A DNA stretch of 64,000 nt. Source: Desarmillaria ectypa (lineage: Eukaryota > Basidiomycota > Agaricomycetes > Agaricales > Physalacriaceae). The stretch spans positions 3,782,001 through 3,846,000 of the forward strand of contig JAUDYN010000005.1 of NCBI GenBank assembly GCA_030407005.1, given 5' to 3'. The translations under genes and the position numbers were made by a program. The number at the start of each line of letters is the position of its first letter. The first letter of the stretch is position 1. Shown here one piece after another: positions 11,481-24,897 of the stretch. Below the pieces are notes generated by a model, which made no database searches, was not told the origin of the DNA, and saw nothing but the letters and a program-made list of their open reading frames with translations.

Positions 11481-11939
11481 CAGCTTCTCTCCCTCTCCAT
11501 ATCCCAGCCACAGATCGTCCATTCCAGGAACGCATCCACACACCGAAGTCAGCATTCAACCCCAGGATACCATTTGTAGGAAGCCACTTCGTCTGCCTCG
11601 TGCATAACGAAACGATACACACTCATGCTGTGTACTAGGAACGGAACCCCACTCAAAGAGCGTACAATCGAGGGCCACAAAGGATAATGCAAACACGTAA
11701 ACGTGGCTGCGTAAAGTCAGAACCTGCGACCCACCCCACTAGCCAACTCCCCTTCCAGACGAGACCTGCCGCCTCCGACCCCCGATGCCTCTCAGGCAGA
11801 ACGACTCGAGGACTTGAACCGAGCACTGCGGTCGCTTGAACGTACCCACTCCTCCCGGGTGGACAGAGGACGCCGAAACGAGCGGTCCAGCTCCAGCATT
11901 CAAACTTGCACATATAATACAAACCCTCGGCTTGTTACG

Positions 11940-12250
11940 CTCAATTGCCGTACCGTTCTTCCGTGCGAGTGGAGAGACAGAGCACCGCTGCATAAGCGAA
12001 TCCCTACCCACCGAATGTGCGGATGCGGTGTGGGGAGACCTTTTTCGATGTAGGCTCTCGGCCTGGACCAAACGGTGTATCCATGTTCACCGCTTTTTCT
12101 TTGGTTACGCAGTCATCCCTGCTTTACGGTACGCATAACCGTTTTACTCGCCATTCGATGAAGGACGCGCATGCGGCCTTGTATCCACAAGGCCGGTCGT
12201 TTTCACTTGTTTCGTGCGGTACACAGTCTGTGTTGGTATACACTACTGGG
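11940..12250. repeat. Diverged direct repeat, copy 1
   Basis: Starts with GCTCAATTGCCGTAC and contains CCGCTTTTTCTTTGGTTACGCAGT, GGTACGCAT, CATTCGATGA and CTTGTATCCACAAGG in this order. The same markers recur in the same order at 12566-13085, with extra bases inserted. Both copies are gene-free. Confidence 0.65.
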
Positions 12251-12559
12251 GCTGGCTCCTTTTCAGGACGGAAAAACCTAAAGTTCACAAAATGTTTTCA
12301 CTTTTTTTTTTCTTTCTTGTATGCCTCAAAAATGGGATACAGAAAACACGGGGAAAACCTAGTTTTATTTAGTGCTCCTTTCGCATACCAAAAATAGCTC
12401 AAAGGAAACGTGGTTTCCTTTGTTCTGACCGCGGGGAAACACCTTTTTCCTTCCGTTTTCCTGTTATCCCAAAAGAGTACAGAACTATCTCACTTTCAAC
12501 TTGCTTTTGTGAACCCATTTTTACCGTTAGAATTTCAAATGAACGACTCGTCGTCCGGC

Positions 12560-13085
12560 TCGTACGCTCAATTGCCGTACGAATTTTTTCCATCCTCATC
12601 CTCTTCTCTCTTGGACGCAATTGCGTCTAAAGGGAGGGATAGGATATCTGGGCTGCATGCAAGGGATACGTAGGCTAGTACCCGTGAATTCACAACTGCA
12701 TAAGCAAGTCCCGAACGTATGCCATGCCAATTGGAAAGAGATGTACTACAGAGCGCCCATCGGAAAGACGGAGCGGGGAGGCCTCCTCTTCAACGTGGAC
12801 CCTGCGCTTTCAAACGCCCTTGAACCGAACGATGTATCACTCTCTCGTTCTTCTGGTTGGGACGCGGTTCCATGTCCGCCGCTTTTTATTTTTGGTTGCG
12901 CAGTTACTTACGACCTCCATTCCTTACTTCATGATCGCTCCGGTACGCATTCTTTTTTACCGGTCATCCGATGAGGTACGCTGACATAGGTGTGTTGACT
13001 AGCATACGGACTTGTATCCACAAGGGCGAGTACTGCTCCTTCTCACTTATCTCATGCGGTACCACGTACCGATTGTATTCTTACA
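12560..13085. repeat. Diverged direct repeat, copy 2
   Basis: Matches copy 1 in order: GCTCAATTGCCGTAC (12568), CCGCTTTTTATTTTTGGTTGCGCAGT (12880), GGTACGCAT, CATCCGATGA and CTTGTATCCACAAGG (13012). The spacing is longer because of insertions. The repeat type is unknown. Confidence 0.65.
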
Positions 13086-13899
13086 TGTATCAGAGCTTCA
13101 CATGCCAGTGAAGACGAGTCACGAATTTTTTCCCGGAACACCACGGGTCAGCGGCTCGATTACGAGCACCAGATTATGATGCAGCTTCGTCCGCAACTCC
13201 CGGTCGTGAACTCTTTCATCACACGCTTCCGTAAAATGATACCCAAAGGCGTCACCATCGCGGTATCCGTCTCACCGAGCGTCAGAATGTCCAGGGTCAA
13301 CGGAGCTGAGGGACAATATCCCGAGCGATTTTGTTCGACGTGAGCTGGGATATCGAGTCGACTGTCCGGATTTTAGCAGACTCGTCCGAAGTGATTGGTC
13401 CCACCTTGCATCGGATGTCGAGTCTTTGTTCGTGTTCCCTTTTTTTTTTTTTTTCCTATTTGCAAGCTGAGCTGAAAGTGCGACATTTCGAGTTTCTCAT
13501 AGCATTGACAGTCAGTCGCCGTTTGGGTTCTCGTATGGTTACTTACGTGTTTGCTTTGTTCTGCGAGAATTTCATAGTGTATGAGGCTGTATATTTCATA
13601 CTTGGCCCCCCATGTCGCGTTTGTCACAGATATAAACCATTTCTGCTACTTACTTCGTATGAGTCCGGCCCCACGATTCTAATATAAAGCATACTTGGTG
13701 TATACTTTATTTGACCATCATCCAGAGAGAAAACTATTCGACGAACGTATCGCTATAGTAAGTAAAGGATTGACAAGAGAACCACACTACATAGATGCAG
13801 ATACATAGACACCTACGTAGAGCATACATACTGCTATTAGGACAATACGAACACTGCTCCTTGTCCTTCTACACTCAACCGTGTCGGGAACTGCTACTT

Positions 13900-16005
13900 T
13901 CACGGGGCACGTACGCGCTTCCTGAACAACACCTTGCTGCTCTGATTCGGGATCCGATTCTCAGAAATCCACGTGGATGTAGGATACTCGTCCAACTTCA
14001 CGTCAAAGTTCAGGAGAACCTGGGACATGAGGGCTTTCAACTCGTTGACAGCGAAGAAACGGCCCGGACTGCAAACAAACGTCGACCTGAGAACTTATAC
14101 CAGAGCTCGAGCATACGCACCATGCTGGCCGTCCATGGCCAAAGAAGACGAAATCCAGACTCGGCGTGACCATATGGTGGCGAATACCTTCGCCTTCTTG
14201 TTTTCTCATTTCGGAGAACCTCCACGGCTTGAACTCCAATGGGTCTTCGTAGTTCCCCTACATAGGAAAACCGATGAGAGGGACCGCCAGGATAGAAACA
14301 ACTCGTATGTACTTCATCTGTATGCGTGGACAATGTGGCCACAACAATTTGCACTCCGGCGGGAACCACCGTCCCGTCCGAAAATACAAAGTCCTTACGA
14401 GGCGTACGATGCATTGCGACTGTACCCAGCGGTCAGAAACAATTGACGTAGCAAACAGATTAACGACTCACAGGCACCCGTGCCATACACTCTTTGAGCT
14501 TCCTTCAAAAAGCTGTCGAGCTGACTCATCTTTCCCATTGCAGCTTTCGTATATCCTTCTTCGTTGATGACGGATTCCACTTCATTTCGAAGAGTTTCAA
14601 CATATTCAGGGTGCGTAGCCAATGCGTATAGAGTAGTAGTGAACGTCTATAAGTATGCAATCAGCTGTAGCTCTTGGATACGTAATTCAACATACCATCG
14701 ACGTTGTATGGATAGCTGCCGTATTCAGGGAGAGCACCCTATTGCATAGATCGTTTACTGTGCGCCTGTTTTCGTCACCACGAGCCATGTCAATTAGCCA
14801 CGAGACGAGATCATTCTGCCGTTGTGTGAGGCAAAAAGTGAATAGAATTATATTTATCAAACTTCCTCACTGGTTTTCCCGGCCAATCTTTTCCATGGAC
14901 AGTCTCCTGGTGTAGTCGCTCCCGAATAGTTTCGCCAAGAAATCTTTCTGCCTTGGCCAAAGCACGCCTGCTGGGCGTGAAGACGGAACTCACGATTCTA
15001 ATCATATGAAGTTACAGTGCCAGTATGAACGGTATTAAGTTAGAATGACTTACATCTTCAGGACCTTAGGGAGCAGGTGCATAAGACGATCAAAGGCGAA
15101 AATTTCGATGGTGTAGTTGATATTGAGTTTGATATAATCGCGGTTACGGCCTCAAGAGCGTGTTTGCATCAACAAGACATCGAGCGTCGAGACAGAGAGA
15201 TCACTCACAAAGAGGAAGCCCAACAAACATCCGGTTACTCGCCCTGCATACAATTTGCAAAATAGTTTCGTATACAGGTATCTCAACCCAGTCTACACTA
15301 ACGTTAGTCTGAGTAGCCGAAAACATCGTTAGTCTTAGCACCTTCAGTCATCGGTATAAGGTCGTTAAAAGCCGCTTTAATCTCGTCCTGAACGTCCGCA
15401 AAGCAATTACCAATGTTGCGGGTCAAGGCACCGCGTACAACGTCCAGATGGTAAGGGTCAAGCCTGAGGAAGCGACCAAAAGAGTAGTCCATCTAGTTGT
15501 TGTAAGCCTCTCCCTACAACTCGCGAACAAGACTGAGCACTCACGTCTTCATTCATGGCTATGGAAGATAGTTCTTCCGATGAAGCCTTTCGAAGGTCAT
15601 TAATCTTCTCTGCTCCGCTAACCACAACCGTCCATCTGTCGATCAAGGGTACTTTGAACACTGTTCCATACTGTTCACAGTGAGTCAATTCATAGCTCGT
15701 GAGGAAAACCGATGCACACCGTTCTACGACCCTCTTCGATGATTTCCTTTGCGTGGAAAACGAACTTGAAAGCGTCTATCCATGACCCGATGATACCAGA
15801 TGACCCAGCCGTAGGAATCAATTTCAACTGGTACGATATCAGCATTTACCGGGATGAAGTCGGTATAACAACTGACCCTCTCTCTAGAGACTAAGGCCTT
15901 CCGAAGCTGGAGCACAAGCAAAAGCACAGTGGCTATACCAAGACTGCGTAACACTAAGGTTTTGTCAACTTGTCGCGCGAGATCGACGTATTCTTCGAGG
16001 GACAT
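13900..16005 (-). CDS. Cytochrome P450 monooxygenase
   Basis: A heme-thiolate oxygenase, anchored in the ER by an N-terminal helix (about residues 18-35). The start at 16005 lies about 40 bp from a TATA box; the stop is at 13902-13900. About ten exons can be joined. Signatures: LKLIPTAGSSGIIGSW after the anchor, I-helix AAIHTTS (oxygen activation), ExxR in FLKEAQRVYG, then SMHRTPRKDFVFSDGTVVPAG, PLEFKPWRFSEMR, and the heme loop FFGHGRPACPGRFFAVNELK with the cysteine ligand; this loop is split by an intron within the Cys codon (donor gtgcgt). All key residues are present and I saw no disruption. The ALSMHR and FGHGR-ACPGRFF patterns are common in basidiomycete P450s of secondary metabolism. 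It is the leftmost enzyme of the putative cluster. The substrate is unknown; hydroxylation of an aromatic or prenyl unit would fit. Confidence 0.9.
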
Positions 16006-16041
16006 TTGTTGTATAAAGAAAAAGAACTAGGAGGGCTGGCA

Positions 16042-16049
16042 TTTATATA
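16042..16049 (-). promoter_or_regulatory. TATA box of the P450 gene
   Basis: TATATAAA on the minus strand, about 37-44 bp upstream of the start codon at 16005. The motif is a good match and well placed, though close to the ATG. Confidence 0.5.
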
Positions 16050-17050
16050 CGCATCGTGGGAGTGCATGTCAAAAGCACCGGGCTCTTCTGTCCCTGTTTA
16101 GTCACTTTGATATGTAGCAGTTGCCGAAATCCGTTCTAAAGAGAAAGTATAGTGTGGCTGTAGACTGTTTGGCTTCCCTGACATTTGGCGGACCATGCCA
16201 CTTGAAAGATTTGTTCTGTCGCTGAACGAATTTAGGAGGAATAAGAGAGCATCGTGATAACACAACATACTAAATAACTGTAGCATCTGTTAAAAGCCTG
16301 ACGCGTTTGGTACAAGTATGAGATCAAGCAGTAGCTGGCAAACAGTCCAAGTGTGTACCGGCGGCATCAATCACTGGCTTCCTGCTGGGCCGGCGTGTAA
16401 TGCCGATGACAAATGTCGAGTCCCATGATCCTAATCTGCTATAAACACAGCCATCCGAAGCTGCAACAAGGCCAGTTGGGAAGGTACGTACACGGTTCTT
16501 TACATGCCTCTTATCCGTCAACAACTTGGAATATTATGACCACCTCTTCATCCAAGTCCAATGTTTGGTGTCAGCATCACTTCAAGCCGCCAATCTGGGG
16601 CGTATCTCAGTTCTTGGTGGAGATATCAAGGTGATTTACGTCGAAAGCTAAGTTGTCGCCCATCTTCGTTTTCGAGACCCGAGCGAGACACACGCTCCGT
16701 GTCATCGTAAATAGCGAGTGGGTGATCCGAGACGCGTAATATACGTATCCAGGAAGATATTAGCCCGTGCAAACGTCCTTGCTCTTCAGTATGTTGGCAT
16801 ATAACGGGACGCTTTGACTACATGAAGAGGCCCAACTGAATCGCAGGCAGTGTTGGAAGGGTTATAAGTACTGTGTCCATTCAACGACTCATATGCTTGT
16901 CTTCGGTAGACACTCGCCAAGGGGCTCCAAGAATGTTCATGCCACATCATGGGATCACCTTTCTCAAACAACAACACTCAGCAACAAAGATGAGAAGCCG
17001 TACACATTGGAACTGAACGAAGAAACAGATCGTATAGAGAGATACGCTCC
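16050..17050. other. Intergenic region, 1 kb
   Basis: The region lies between the P450 promoter and the stop of the esterase. Several short open frames occur on both strands, none with a recognisable motif or credible splice structure. It may contain decayed sequence. Confidence 0.45.
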
Positions 17051-19234
17051 TTACCGGCTAAAAACGGCAGCATTATCTCTGATGAATTCAATCTGTTCCT
17101 TCCGATAATCATCCGCAATGACGGTCGTATTGTCGCCATGCAGTTGTAAGAGCACCTGATACCATGATCAGTGAAAGAAAACCCGCTTGGACGATTTTTC
17201 GACCTACCTCATTCTCCGGCGTGTATTGTGGCCAGAAGGGACCTGGCAATTGTGTAAAACATTGGACCAATAGCAGGAGAAAAACTCACGAGACATTCCT
17301 AGGCCATCGTTAGGATCCAAGCTCGTAGCAAATGAAACCCAATAGTCAACCATCATTTCACTCAACAAGATCGAAGACTCGGGCTCAGTGGAGGAATTTA
17401 ATGTCCTATAGATGAAGGGTATTTCTGATCCATGTGGAACTAGCAAAAAATTTAGTACAAGTCGGATGGATTTAAGAATAGAAAAATCCACCTCCCGTTT
17501 CAGACAAATACAACGATGAATTCTGTGTGAACTGGTATCCGTATGCTTTCACGCCCGCTTGCACAGCAGTCTGTGTCCATATCCGACGTTGAGCGTCAAA
17601 GGTCACATCTCCACCTGAGGTAGATGATTAAGTATATGATATTGGGAACGAGAAGCAATGCTAACCCATGGCAGCCGCTCTCTTAAAGCCTGAAGATAAC
17701 GCAAAAGTTTCATTCCCAGTGCCATATGGGGAGCCCAAGGATGGATCGTCAGGGTACAGTTCGAGAAGTTGGTCCAGGATAGTATCGGGGATGGTAGGTG
17801 GGAAAGGTGAGTATGTGGCTACCATGTAATCCTTGATGTCATCGTCGGTGTAGTTACGATTTGTCGGCAAGAAGAGCGTCCCTAACGAGTATCAATGTTG
17901 AGTTCGGCCCTTATAAAGTGTTTATATCATACCTTCATCTAGGTTCGTGCCTGATATGAAGGGAAGCCTAGCAAACTCGCCCTTTGCCCATAGACGTGAA
18001 GGCAAGTCGGGAAGAAGACCTGACGGACCGTCTAGTGCGGGATCAAAAGGAAATCCTTCAATGGCCAACGCATAGGCCTCAACAAGTCCTTGATATATAG
18101 CAGACGAATTCGCGGCCTGCAGGCAGTCAAAAGTATTCTCCGTGCCAGCGACGGACTCGCAGCCTGGTGTCCCGGCTACGAAATTCTTCCAGGCAGACTC
18201 TCGTGTAGATGCATTATAAGTTACGGGCGAAGACACAGAACCAGACTCAAAGATCTAACCAATGAATCAGAATGAGCACTTCTGTGAAACGACTGCATAG
18301 TTACCGCCGCCCGGGCCAAGTTAGAAACCGACGCGTTCAGAAACAAGAGATTCGTCAACATTGCTCCAGCACTTTGTCCGAAAATTGTGACCTACTACGT
18401 GTCGGAATTCAAGAAAATTGGCATATAATGAATATACGCGCCTTGGTTTTGTCGCCACCGAACAAGCCAATATTCTCTTGAACCCATTCCAGGGCGGCTA
18501 GCTGATCTCTCGCTCCGAGGCTGAGCTGTCCTCTGTCGCTGGCCTCCTGTCCTTGAGGGAAGCCTAACGGCCCTAACCGATAATTGTGGTTCACATAAAT
18601 AATGGGAGTGCCCTAGCAGCAATTAGCCAAGAAGACGTAAATAGAAAGCGGAACATTACTCTGGTGACACTCTGGGCAACAATATTGCTTCCATTGAAGA
18701 ACGATGAAGCGCCTCCAGAGAAACCACCACCATAGGTCCTTCGGCGTCATTAGCGCAAGAACCACATGGGCGAAAAACACAATCATACCAGAGCAGCACG
18801 GGCAAGGGATCTTTAGAAGACGCTCCCTTCGGCCGAAATATGTTGATGGTCAAACAATCCTCTGACATCTCATCGGTTGCGAGGTACTATTATTTCTGCG
18901 ATTAAAATAGAATCGTAGTCATCAAGCGAAAAAACCTACACGCTGTAAACAGGGTAGTCCAAAATTCTGGGCGTCGAATTCATCAGCGTCGATATCCGTT
19001 TTCAATACAGGACGCTGCAAACGCAACGCTCCAACCGGAGGTTCAGCGAATGGAATACCTTGCCTTCGTTTTAGCGTTGGCCATCGCTGCGCGGTATGTT
19101 GGCTCACCTCCAAAGAATTCTTGCTGTAGCCCTGCAACATCTCTTCCAATGAGTCTGGTGCTGCCTAGTCGGACCTCAGGCGCTGAAGCAGCAGCCAAGA
19201 GAGCGTAGTACAGAACACATATCACGATGAGCAT
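17051..19234 (-). CDS. Secreted type-B carboxylesterase/lipase (intact copy)
   Basis: An alpha/beta hydrolase of the carboxylesterase/lipase family, probably secreted: the N-terminus ([18 protein letters not shown]) is a signal peptide. The start is at 19234 and the stop at 17053-17051, with about ten short introns. Motifs in order: [40 protein letters not shown] (oxyanion hole, after splicing), FGQSAGAM (nucleophile Ser in GxSxG), GTNLDEG (acid) and [11 protein letters not shown] (His). The triad is complete. The intron after GGDKTK starts with GC (gcgcgt), not GT. Two damaged relatives lie at 19.8-20.7 kb and 56.1-58.3 kb. It sits inside the putative aromatic cluster, where it might cleave an ester, but it could also be an unrelated degradative enzyme. 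Confidence 0.88.
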
Positions 19235-19379
19235 GGTTCATGCGATGTGGAATGGGGGACAATACGGTCTCCTTATGTAGCATTTTGAGTTCAGGGAAGA
19301 ATGTGACCCATAGCTATTGATTGGACGAAGAAGAGGTATTGTTGTCATAAACTGCGAAATATCGGGGCTCAAGCGCATG

Positions 19380-19710
19380 TGCAGCGAGCCAAATGGGAAA
19401 AAGTTTTGTTCGTCCTATGACTTGTCGTCAAGGTTAACGCTATGGAAAATCCGACGCGTCAAGTGAAGCGGTGATTGACCTACCGAATTAGGTATGAGGA
19501 CTCGAGCACGGGTTTGATGTATCGCTCTCACAGGTATTTTTGAACTTCGAGCCAATATCCTTACATAGCACCTTTGGCCAGAGTCCTGTCAGAGAAAAGC
19601 TTTGAGCACTTAAGGTAATAGTAATAAGGAAAATATACATGTTGCTTTTTTGGTCAACTTTGTCCACTTGGACGCCATCTAATTGCGAGTCCGACATGGC
19701 GGCGACAGTG
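19380..19710 (+). repeat. Upstream module, copy 1 (of three)
   Basis: Contains AAGGTTAACGCTATGGAAAATC (about 19430) and TTGGTCAACTTTGTCCACTTGGA (about 19652). Both markers, in the same order, recur upstream of the two other esterase copies. This is the 5' flank of the intact esterase and so probably part of the duplicated unit. Confidence 0.7.
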
Positions 19711-19829
19711 GTACTTTTTACACATCACGGCTTTTATCTGCCGTGTCAGACACCCATGACCGTCGGAAAGAGCAAACCAGGAAAAAATCGCGTTCTGAAC
19801 TTTCCAAGAATTTCTACTCACTGTATTTG

Positions 19830-20704
19830 TCAACATGGATCTAGCACTTTCTCCGAAAATCGTAACCTACTCGGAGTAACTATCAAAGAGAATCGACATA
19901 TAATGGATTTGCGCACCTTAGTTTCGTCGCCACAGAACAGTCCAATATTCTCCCGAACCCATTCCAGGGCGGCTAGCTGATCTCTAACTCCCAGGTTCAG
20001 CTGTCCTCTGTTGTAGGCCTTCTGTCCTTGAGGGAAGCCTAGTGGCCCCAGCCGATAATTGAAGTTCACAGATGGGAGTACCCCAGCAGCAATTAGCTAA
20101 GGAGATGTAGATGGAACGCAGAACATCACTCCGGTGACACTCTGGGCGACAATATAGCTTCCATTGAAGGACGACGAGGCGCATCCAGAGAAATCACCAC
20201 CATAGGTCCCTCGGCGTCATTAGCGCAAGAACCACATGGGCGAAAAACACAATCATACCAGAGCAGCACGGGCAAGCGTTCTTTAGAAGATGCACCCTTC
20301 AGCCGAAATATTGATGGTCAAACAATCCTCCGACATCTCATCGGTTGCAAGGTTCTGTCTGATATTACCGCGATTAAAATAGAATCGTAGTCATCAAGCG
20401 AAAAAACCTACACGCTGTAAACAGGGTAGTCCAAAATTCTGGACGTCGAATTCATCAGCAACGAGATCCGTTGTCAATACAGGATGTTGCAAACGCAACG
20501 CTCCAATCGGAAGCTCAGCGGATGGAATACCTTACCTTCGTTTTAACCTTGATCATCGCTGCACAAGTATGTTGGTTCATCTCCAAAGAACTATTGCTGT
20601 AGCCCTGCAACGTCTCTTCCAATGAGCCTGGTGTTGCCTAGTTGGATATCAGGCGCTGCAGCAGCCAAGAGAACACAAAACAGAAAGAATACCACGATGA
20701 GCAT
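19830..20704 (-). pseudogene. Truncated carboxylesterase copy (second)
   Basis: Same gene type and strand as the intact esterase to its left. It starts with a similar signal peptide at 20704, but the codon after LQQ is TAG (20593-20591), where the intact copy has GAA, so the first exon ends early. The rest is recognisable as far as [30 protein letters not shown] and FGESARSM. Then homology stops near 19830, losing the acid and His of the triad. The nucleophile motif is also altered (SARS instead of SAGA). Two stretches (66 and 72 bp, spanning introns) are identical to the intact copy while exons nearby differ. Confidence 0.8.
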
Positions 20705-20829
20705 ATTTCATGAGATGTAGAATGGAAATAAAAATGTCTCCAGTAGCGTTTTGGGTTTCGGGAAGAATGGAATCCATGACAGTCTGGACAGACGAAGAAG
20801 GATTATCGTCATAAAATTTGGGTTCTTCG

Positions 20830-21260
20830 CGCACAGCTGCTACGAGCCAAGCGGAATAAGGCTTTGTTCGCTTGTCTTGACCAAGGTTAAAGCTATGGAA
20901 AATCTGACACAAATCCGACGAGTCAAGAAGCAGCAGTTGACATCCGAATTGTCAGCATTCTGAGACTTTGGTATAACAAGGGTTTGCGACCACCACCCAA
21001 AGGAATTAAGCCCTTAATAAAAGCCCTTGCACGGCACCTTCTGCCAGAGTATTGCCAAAGCATCGAAAAAAAGAATCGTTAAGCGTTACGGGAAGGTAGT
21101 GGTAAGTAAGGAAGACGGACGTGTTGCTTATTTGGTCAACTTTGTCCACTCTGTGATTGAACACGTGCGACACGCGACACGCTTGATGACCAAGCCTTCC
21201 CTTATTACCGCTGCGCTGCGCAATACCTTCAGATACCCAAGGCTGTCGAGAAAGAAAAAA
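20830..21260 (+). repeat. Upstream module, copy 2
   Basis: AAGGTTAAAGCTATGGAAAATC (about 20883) and TTGGTCAACTTTGTCCACTCTG (about 21132) match copy 1 in order and spacing class. It lies 5' of the truncated esterase, then runs on with CCTTCCCTTATTACCGCTGCG, which also occurs, diverged, in the inverted copy near 55.6 kb. Confidence 0.7.
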
Positions 21261-21495
21261 AAGAGAAATCCAAGCGAAGCAATTGTCCTGAACCTCCGCT
21301 CTGAACTCCACGGTTTACTAAATCGAACTACTACTGCGCTTGTTAAGAATAATAGTACCTCGACATTTGAAGGAGGAACTGTCCCCGGTGACGTGCGTTT
21401 GTCGAAGACTCAACGCTGTCGTGCCGCCGACCTGGGACAAATACAATAGGTTCACCTGCTTATCAGGCTCATTTTCGTCCTTTGTAGGGGGGATT

Positions 21496-21744
21496 CTAGG
21501 ATGAGAACTTCCGTGCTTGGCTATCACTGTTCGACACAGAATCGAAGCTGCGCAGTGCAAAGGCGTTTGGCGACCTGACTGGAACTACCTCGTGTTCGAA
21601 TTTGACCCACGAGTCGACTGCGTCATTCGGATCGAAAAAACGTTTATCTGGTATGTCTTCTCTCGTAACCCCAGGCTTCGTGATATTGCAGTCCATCATA
21701 AGTGTCCTCATCTCAGTCTTAAGTTTTTCGCTGACATCCTTCAA
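21496..21744 (-). other. Unassigned open frame, possible small gene or gene fragment
   Basis: The frame reads MKDVSEKLKTEMRTLMMDCN then ITKPGVTREDIPDKRFFDPN and DAVDSWVKFEHEV. It has a charged helical start and protein-like composition, and its codon pattern looks more coding than the opposite strand. The frame is open upstream (GGVYLHKEIETAL), so this may be the inner exon of a larger or broken gene. I do not recognise the family. It lies between the second esterase and the DAHP synthase. Confidence 0.3.
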
Positions 21745-21902
21745 AGCAGTTTCAATTTCCTTGTGTAAGTATACACCTCCAGTCTATGTGAAATCCTATG
21801 TAATGTGGTGGAAGGTGCGTAACGTTTTTTTAAATGCGATGATCATAACAAATGGAATCTTGTTCAATGACTTCCCTAATTCCCTAAGAGGTAACAAAAC
21901 TA

Positions 21903-23716
<1,814 letters not shown>

Positions 23717-24897
23717 GTTCAATGAAGTTGTGAGTGGTGGTTGAAAGGGAATAGGGATCAGCTGCAAGTGAAGGACTTTAAACTTGGTGGTTCCCAAAGA
23801 CTCTTTCATTTTTTTATACTTCAATGGTTATCAACAGCATACCTTTTGGGAAACCATGAATCCTATTGGCCCACTAGGGCTGGCATCCGAAACCGTGGTA
23901 GAGATCTCCAAACGGAAGATCGGGCACTGACAAGGCGAAAACGCGTGCTTCTAGGATTGCTTTGACGCTCTTCCAAATGACCAATACGGCAGCGAGTGAG
24001 TTTGGCATGTCCCCTAGTAGCCATGGCTAAGATAGTGGGACTATATTTGTTCCATGTTGTCGACGAAATCTCCGCCAACCACTGACTGTTACCCAAGCTA
24101 CAAGTGTGACAGCCCACGTCTGTCTCATGCGATAGATCAGCATTTGGTAAAATCTTCATCGGCGGCCACAAAAATAAAACACAAGAGACAAAGGTACGAC
24201 AGTAAACATGTGTATCGCTATCCCCACTCGATGCGGAGAGCAAGGACATGACGCGTTTTTCGCGTTTTACATCCCGCTGTGGGACACCTTCATTCAATCC
24301 AAGGGTACTTGAAGGGTCGCTGTGCGTCTCGCCCATAGCTCCATGTCGCGGCAATGAGGTTCATACCCGCATTGAGATATCTGTCACATCACCGGTCGAT
24401 AAGGAGAGCGAAAGAAATTGTCCCTAGCTTTCATCCACCTATCTTGCGGGCTCGTGTTCAAAATTTGAACCGGTCGTCAAGCTGGCTCAGGACATTGTTT
24501 CCGAAGTGAACCGAACTAGCGCGCAGGGCCGACCGGTGCGCATGATTGGACGATTTGAAATTATCGCGTGTGTTATAGACTGATGTGTTGAAGGCATCAA
24601 TCAAAGTCTAAATAAAGTCTTATCGACTCGGAACGTATACCCGTTTAGAGTATCACTCCCTATTGCCAATCTTTTATGAACTGTCATTCCGTAACTTTCC
24701 AGGTCCCGGAGGTGGTATGCTGAAAATCCGACTCGGGCACGAAGGCTGTCTTCTCATCCTTCGAAGTTTACACATCACGTTCATCACCATTTAGTGTTCC
24801 AGTAAACGGGGTAAATGCACATTGTGTGAAAGTCTATCTCCTATACTGGTTACAAACGAAAGTATCATTGAAGTGTATCCCCGTTAGCCGCACGCGT
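23717..24897. other. Intergenic region, 1.2 kb
   Basis: It contains the promoter of the DAHP synthase on its left side and the 3' end of the transporter on the right. A 163-codon frame at 23863-24354 shows no motif or splice pattern and was not accepted. I see no repeat or RNA gene. Confidence 0.45.

Larger units (their letters stand above)
10459..13899. other. Gene-poor region with diverged direct repeats, 3.4 kb
   Basis: No convincing gene is present between the Clp1-like gene and the P450. A 262-codon frame at 10850-11638 looks like chance: its composition is odd and it spans the short repeats. The region holds two families of old repeats (around 11.1-11.5 kb and 11.94-13.08 kb, listed separately) and a 14-T run near 13440. 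It looks like decayed repetitive or mobile DNA, but no terminal repeats or transposase motifs were recognised. Confidence 0.5.

Noticed and set aside
10850..11638. 262-codon open frame on the plus strand
   Set aside because: It spans short degenerate repeats, has unusual composition and no motif; long chance frames occur in such pyrimidine-rich DNA.
23863..24354. 163-codon minus-strand frame
   Set aside because: No domain, no splice context, and it lies in a promoter-type gap; kept only as part of the intergenic description.
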